DNA of 64,000 bases from Clostridia bacterium. GTDB lineage: Bacteria; Bacillota; Clostridia; Acetivibrionales; JAFADI01. Location of the stretch: assembly GCA_026418695.1 (NCBI GenBank), contig JAOAAU010000122.1:1-64000 (forward strand). Reading direction: 5' to 3'. Within the stretch, counting starts at the first letter, position 1; every line of letters starts with the position of its first letter. A program made the position numbers and the translations under genes. Below, one piece after another: positions 59,827 through 64,000 of this stretch. Below the pieces are notes generated by a model. That model did not search any database, was not told the origin of the DNA, and saw only the letters and a program-made list of their open reading frames with translations.

Positions 59827-61101
59827 ATGTCGAGAGTTGTAATCATTGGTGGAGGATGGTCGGGATGTGCGGCTGCCATCAGTGCACGCAAGGCGGGAGC
59901 AGAAGTAATATTGATTGAAAGGACGGATATGCTGCTGGGAACCGGTATGGTAGGGGGGATCATGCGGAACAACGGAAGGTTTACTGCAGCAGAGGAAATG
60001 GCTGCAATGGGCGGGGGCGAGCTGTTTGAAATATGCGACAGAAACTCAAGGCATAAGAATATTGAGTTCCCGGGACATAAACACGCAGCCCTTTATGATA
60101 TCGGTACAATCCACGGAGCGGTCTCGGATTATTTAAAAGCAATCGGAGTGCAGTTCCATTACAAGAACAGGATCAGCAAGATTGAAGTTTCCAATGGAAA
60201 TATCTCTTGTGTTCAGGAGCAGGAAGGACGGATTTTTGAAGGAGATGTCTTTATAGATGCTACAGGTACAGCGGGGCCAACTGCTAATTGTATTAAGTAT
60301 GGAAACGGCTGTGCCATGTGCATTCTCCGGTGTCCAAGCTTTGGCGGAAGGGTCAGCATCACAGGGCTCGCGGGGATTGTTGAGTACGTAGGGAAAAAAC
60401 AAGATGGCAGTTATGGCGCCATGAGTGGTTCCTGCAAGCTGTATAAGGAATCGCTGGCAAAGGAAATCAGGGATGAACTGGATTTAAAAGGGGTGGTCGT
60501 AATTCCTATTCCAAGGAATCTGGTGGAAGATCATCTTAGCGTGAAAGCATGTCAGCAATATGCACTGAAAGAATTCAAAGATAATATCATTCTTCTGGAT
60601 ACCGGGCATGCCAAGTTGATGACTCCTTTTTACAACCTTGAAATGCTCCGAAGGATTCCGGGGTTTGAAAATGCTAGGTATGAAGATCCCTATGCCGGAG
60701 GAATCGGAAATTCCATGAGGTATTTTGCCATGGCACCAAGAGAGAACAGCATGAAGGTGGAAGGGGTTCAGAACCTGTTTTGCTGCGGAGAAAAGGCAGG
60801 CCTTCTTGTAGGGCATACCGAAGCTATTGTAACAGGAACTCTAGCGGGTCACAACAGTGCGAGGTTGGTTTCCAAAAAGCCTTTACTGGAATTACCGAGA
60901 GGATTGGCAACGGGAGATGCTGTTGCGTATGTACGCGAAGAAATGAAAACAGAAAAGGGTCTCACCAAGAAATATACATTTTCCGGTTCCGTTTATTTCG
61001 AACGCATGCTTAAGTTAGGACTTTACTCAACGGATACCGGTGAGATCGCCAAACGAGTGGAGCAAAACGGGGTTAAAGGCGTATTCTCCAAATTGAATTG
61101 A
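59827..61101 (+). CDS. FAD-dependent oxidoreductase under lysine riboswitch control
   Basis: A 424-residue flavoprotein. The Rossmann FAD motif is IIGGGWSGCAAAISARKAGA with VILIERTD at the end of the second strand; the C-terminal part has FCCGEKAGLLVGHTEAIVTG, reminiscent of the FAD-binding end of GidA/TrmFO-type proteins. Cys pairs occur at CAMCILRC (about residue 165-172). The specific reaction is unknown. ATG 59827 follows CGAGGAGA. It is 44 bases before a transporter gene in one operon; because lysine binding should turn it off, it probably acts when lysine is scarce. Confidence 0.85.
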   Translation: MSRVVIIGGGWSGCAAAISARKAGAEVILIERTDMLLGTGMVGGIMRNNGRFTAAEEMAAMGGGELFEICDRNSRHKNIEFPGHKHAALYDIGTIHGAVSDYLKAIGVQFHYKNRISKIEVSNGNISCVQEQEGRIFEGDVFIDATGTAGPTANCIKYGNGCAMCILRCPSFGGRVSITGLAGIVEYVGKKQDGSYGAMSGSCKLYKESLAKEIRDELDLKGVVVIPIPRNLVEDHLSVKACQQYALKEFKDNIILLDTGHAKLMTPFYNLEMLRRIPGFENARYEDPYAGGIGNSMRYFAMAPRENSMKVEGVQNLFCCGEKAGLLVGHTEAIVTGTLAGHNSARLVSKKPLLELPRGLATGDAVAYVREEMKTEKGLTKKYTFSGSVYFERMLKLGLYSTDTGEIAKRVEQNGVKGVFSKLN

Positions 61102-61145
61102 ACTTTGGGCAAGGTATAGATAGACAAAAAATAGGGGGATGAGGA

Positions 61146-62519
61146 ATGGTTCAGTTAGGATTGCTTCACTATATCTACATTGCAATGGTAATTACAATAC
61201 TAGTGATTATGGCTTTGAAAAAAGATATTGTACTTCCTTGCATTGCAGGCTTGTTTATTATGGGGGTTGCATCCTCGGGGAGTGTTTTAAAAGGGGTTCA
61301 GGTAATATATAATTCTTTAATCGCAGCAGGTACTGAGTTCTGGGGAATTATCGTAATTATTTCACTGGTTGTTGCGATGTCGAAGGCATTAAAAGATATC
61401 GGTGCAGATGAGTTGGTAATGATGCCGATCAAATATATGATGGTCAACCAAAGTATTGCCTTTTGGGGTTTGGGAATTGTCATGACTGCAATTTCATGGG
61501 CTATTTGGCCGTCTCCGGCGGTAGCCCTGGTGGGAGCGATCATGCTTCCGGCCGCTATCAAAGCAGGTCTTCCTGCGATATGGGCAGCAGTCGCCATGAA
61601 CCTGTTTGGGCATGGCATAGCGCTTTCCAGTGACTTTTTTATCCAGGGAGCTCCGGCCATTACTGCCAAGGCTGCGGGTGTTGATAGTTCCCTGAATATC
61701 ATGGCAGCAAGCTTTCCTTTATGGTTGACGATGAGCATCGTAACCACCGTTACGGCATTCATCATGATGAAAAGAGATATGAAGAAAGTAGAGATAACAT
61801 TTGTTCCTGAAAGTAAAGAACAAAACAGCCTGAACACGAAACGTTCACTCGGGACGTATATTGTTGCCATTGCTACCCCTGTTGTTTTTATCGTAGATAT
61901 GGTTCTGATGTATAAATACGAGCTGAAAGGGGGAGACGCTACAGCCCTTGTTGGCGGCACAGCGGTTCTGCTTATGTCTGTGGTAGCTATTATTCAGCAT
62001 AGGTTCATGGGGTCACTCGATAAAGTCACGGAGTATGTGAAGGAGGGCTTTCTATTTGGGATTAAGGTATTTGCACCTGTTGTTGTTATCGGAGCGTTTT
62101 TCTTTCTTGGTGGAGAGACTACAGCGAAACAGATTCTGGGGCCCAATGCCAGCGGGTTCCTAATGGATATCGGTGCTTTCCTTTCGAACAATGTATCCCT
62201 TTCGAAAATTCCGGTAGTATTGGTGCAAGCTTTGATTGGAGCAATTACCGGACTTGATGGATCAGGCTTCTCGGGTTTGCCGCTGGTAGGATCCCTGGCA
62301 CAGACTTTTTCAACGGCTACCGGAATTGGAACTGCAAATTTGGCTGCTTTGGGACAAATTACTGCTGTATGGGTTGGCGGGGGAACCATTATTCCATGGG
62401 CTGTGATTCCTGTTGCGGCAATTTGTAATGTAAATCCGGGAGAGCTTGCCAGAAAAAATTTGATTCCAGTACTGGTTGGTTTTGCTGCAACGGTTATCAT
62501 AGCAATAATAACAATATAA
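61146..62519 (+). CDS. Predicted amino-acid/ion transporter, likely lysine-related
   Basis: A 457-residue membrane protein with about 11-12 hydrophobic helices. It resembles members of the ion transporter superfamily (repeats with SWAIWPSPAVALVGAIMLPA and GLDGSGFSGLPLVG, each with a charge or polar residue in mid-helix), but I cannot place it in a named family. ATG 61146 follows GGGGGATGAGG. It is second gene behind the lysine riboswitch, so lysine or a derivative is the most likely cargo. Confidence 0.8.
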   Translation: MVQLGLLHYIYIAMVITILVIMALKKDIVLPCIAGLFIMGVASSGSVLKGVQVIYNSLIAAGTEFWGIIVIISLVVAMSKALKDIGADELVMMPIKYMMVNQSIAFWGLGIVMTAISWAIWPSPAVALVGAIMLPAAIKAGLPAIWAAVAMNLFGHGIALSSDFFIQGAPAITAKAAGVDSSLNIMAASFPLWLTMSIVTTVTAFIMMKRDMKKVEITFVPESKEQNSLNTKRSLGTYIVAIATPVVFIVDMVLMYKYELKGGDATALVGGTAVLLMSVVAIIQHRFMGSLDKVTEYVKEGFLFGIKVFAPVVVIGAFFFLGGETTAKQILGPNASGFLMDIGAFLSNNVSLSKIPVVLVQALIGAITGLDGSGFSGLPLVGSLAQTFSTATGIGTANLAALGQITAVWVGGGTIIPWAVIPVAAICNVNPGELARKNLIPVLVGFAATVIIAIITI

Positions 62520-62550
62520 GTATTCAATGAAAATATTTAATGAAAAATAG

Positions 62551-62594
62551 AGGCACTGGAGTATTTTATGTTATGAATACTCTCAGTGCCTTTT
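62551..62594 (+). terminator. Intrinsic terminator of the lysine riboswitch operon
   Basis: AGGCACTG-GAGTATT pairs with AATACTC-T-CAGTGCCT (one bulged T), followed by TTTTATT. Confidence 0.8.
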
Positions 62595-62672
62595 ATTCCG
62601 TATAGACAACGAATCTCTACTGATCAGTTCTATTGAATTATCATTATTTGAATCAATTGAGACAATTTAACG

Positions 62673-62701
62673 TTGACTTCATGATCAAGCACAACTATAA
62701 T
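62673..62701 (+). promoter_or_regulatory. Promoter of the last gene
   Basis: TTGACT (62673-62678), 17 bases, TATAAT (62696-62701), giving a leader of about 140 bases in which I see no known RNA motif. Confidence 0.75.
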
Positions 62702-62844
62702 ATAGATTTTGTGTGAGAAAAACTTCGTCGAAGTATAGTATAAAATACACTGAACTGGTCATGAATAAAAATTGAGTGGAAATTTGTGGCCATGCACATT
62801 ATAATAGAATCGTTGGTGAACATAAAGCGAGGGGGTAGTTACCA

Positions 62845-64000
62845 TTGAAATACGATGTTATCATAGTTGGAGCTGGAGCAAGCGGAATATTTACAGCCTA
62901 TGAACTGACCCAAATGAATCCTGAAATCAAGGTTTTAATGATAGAGAAAGGACATGCTCTCAATAAGAGAAGGTGCCCGATCGACGGAAAGAAAATCAAA
63001 GCCTGCATCGAATGCAGCACATGCAATATTGTCAACGGCTTTGGCGGAAGCGGAAGCATGTCCGACGGCAAATACAATATTACAAATAATTTCGGCGGCG
63101 ATCTCTTCAAATACGTAGGATACAATGAAGCGTTGGACCTGATGCGTTATGTGGACGAGGTCAACTGTAAAATGGGCGGTGAAGGAGCAAAGCTTTATTC
63201 CACAGCCAATTCACAGTTGAAAACCCAGGCCTTAAGGAATGACCTGCATTTGCTGGATGCCCAGGTCAGACACTTTGGAACGGACAGAAACCTTGTGATT
63301 CTGTCGAATATCTATGAATTCTTAAAAGATAAGGTAGAGATCCTTTTTGATACCGAGGTGCTGGATATAGAATCTAAGGAGGATGGCTTTGCAATCAGCA
63401 CTTCAAAAGCGGAATTTGAAGGCAAATACCTGGTATTGGCTACAGGCCGGTCTGGTTCCAAATGGATTTCAAAAATCTGCTCAAAGCTGGGGATCAAAAC
63501 CCAGAGCAACAGGGTGGATATCGGTGTTCGAGTTGAGCTTCCTGCAGCAGTTTTTGCTCATATTACGGATGACGTATATGAAAGCAAGATCGTTTACAGG
63601 ACTAAGAAATATTCGGATGTTGTGAGAACCTTCTGCATGAATCCCTATGGTGAGGTTGTAACCGAGAATACCAACGGGATCATGACTGTGAACGGGCACA
63701 GCTATTCGGATCCTAAACTGCATACGGAGAATACCAATTTTGCTTTGCTGGTTTCCAACAACTTTACGGAACCTTTCAAGGACAGCAATGAATACGGTGA
63801 ATCCATTGCCAGGTTGAGCAACATGCTGGGCGGAGGTGTTCTGGTACAAAGGTTTGGAGACCTCGTAAAAGGCAACAGAACCAATGAGCACAGACTGGCA
63901 CAGAGCTTTACTAGGCCTACACTCAACGCAACACCTGGGGATCTAAGCCTTGTAATCCCGAAAAGACAGTTGGATGATATCATTGAAATGATTTATGCCT
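62845..64000 (+). CDS. FAD-dependent dehydrogenase (COG2509-like), truncated by window end
   Basis: The first 385 codons of a flavoprotein, running off the right edge without a stop. The FAD motif is VIIVGAGASGIFTAYELT at the N-terminus. A Cys segment, RRCPIDGKKIKACIECSTC, is followed by GFGGSGSMSDGKYN, a combination characteristic of the COG2509 group of FAD-dependent dehydrogenases. VLATGRSGSKW is a second FAD contact. The TTG start at 62845 follows GAGGGGGTAG. Function of the group is not established. Confidence 0.88.
   Translation, partial: MKYDVIIVGAGASGIFTAYELTQMNPEIKVLMIEKGHALNKRRCPIDGKKIKACIECSTCNIVNGFGGSGSMSDGKYNITNNFGGDLFKYVGYNEALDLMRYVDEVNCKMGGEGAKLYSTANSQLKTQALRNDLHLLDAQVRHFGTDRNLVILSNIYEFLKDKVEILFDTEVLDIESKEDGFAISTSKAEFEGKYLVLATGRSGSKWISKICSKLGIKTQSNRVDIGVRVELPAAVFAHITDDVYESKIVYRTKKYSDVVRTFCMNPYGEVVTENTNGIMTVNGHSYSDPKLHTENTNFALLVSNNFTEPFKDSNEYGESIARLSNMLGGGVLVQRFGDLVKGNRTNEHRLAQSFTRPTLNATPGDLSLVIPKRQLDDIIEMIYA

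Noticed and set aside
61298-62527. Two long minus-strand frames opposite the transporter gene
   Set aside because: They mirror the hydrophobic helices of the plus-strand transporter, with no binding site; the plus-strand gene has operon context and a good start.

Overview
The window is 64 kb of a low-to-moderate GC genome with dense AGGAGG-type ribosome binding sites, frequent TTG/GTG starts, intrinsic terminators with long T-runs, a leucine T-box, a tandem glycine riboswitch and a lysine riboswitch. With the sodium-pumping decarboxylase, HelD, YtrA-type regulation and lysyl/leucyl RNA switches, this points to an anaerobic, Gram-positive bacterium of the Firmicutes, most likely class Clostridia. 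I see chromosomal housekeeping and regulatory genes, with no insertion sequence, phage, CRISPR array, rRNA or tRNA.

Layout. 1-3540: a YtrA-type repressor, ABC ATPase and permease operon on the minus strand behind its own operator, and at the extreme left a gene leaving the window behind a CsoR/CstR-like operator. 3.7-8.1 kb: amino-acid permease, methylglyoxal synthase (behind a 26-bp inverted repeat), AlaX-type tRNA editing protein and asparaginase. 8.1-12.1 kb: DMT exporter with AraC regulator, a TetR regulator plus flavin reductase with two matching operators, a 52-residue small protein and a DUF1294 protein. 12.4-15.0 kb: MoxR-like ATPase, metallopeptidase/VWA protein and an unknown third gene. 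15.0-25.0 kb: YjfB-like protein, a LacI-type sensor fused to GGDEF, an LtaS-like sulfatase, DUF362 ferredoxin protein, ArsR regulator, HelD and an AraC regulator facing a second DMT exporter. 26.6-31.4 kb: RMD1-like protein and potABCD.

31.6-35.6 kb: HAD phosphatase, FHA protein, FtsW/RodA and a class B penicillin-binding protein in one operon. 35.8-39.1 kb: a sodium-pumping oxaloacetate-type decarboxylase with its biotin carrier as a separate protein. 39.3-45.7 kb: DUF2225 protein, metallophosphoesterase, formate/nitrite channel, a GntR/HutC regulator divergent from deoC, a half-size EamA transporter, and three small proteins (two single-span membrane peptides and an Asn-Gly repeat protein). 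45.8-52.3 kb: lipase-like hydrolase and glpK, then leuA behind a leucine T-box, and an unusually long glyA behind a tandem glycine riboswitch. 53-59.3 kb: peroxiredoxin, a second diguanylate cyclase, a triple-GAF histidine kinase with NarL-type regulator, and a lone receiver overlapping an ECF sigma factor. 59.5-62.5 kb: a lysine riboswitch ahead of an FAD oxidoreductase and a transporter. The window ends inside a COG2509-like FAD protein.

How the parts work together: amino-acid status is read directly by RNA (leucine by T-box, glycine by tandem aptamer, lysine by L-box) and drives the adjoining biosynthetic, interconversion or transport genes. Local one-gene regulators (YtrA, TetR, HutC, ArsR, two AraC) each sit beside a likely target, and several have recognisable palindromic operators at promoter -10/+1 positions. 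The most unusual point is the lysine riboswitch in front of an FAD oxidoreductase/transporter pair, which suggests an undescribed lysine-related transport and redox function.
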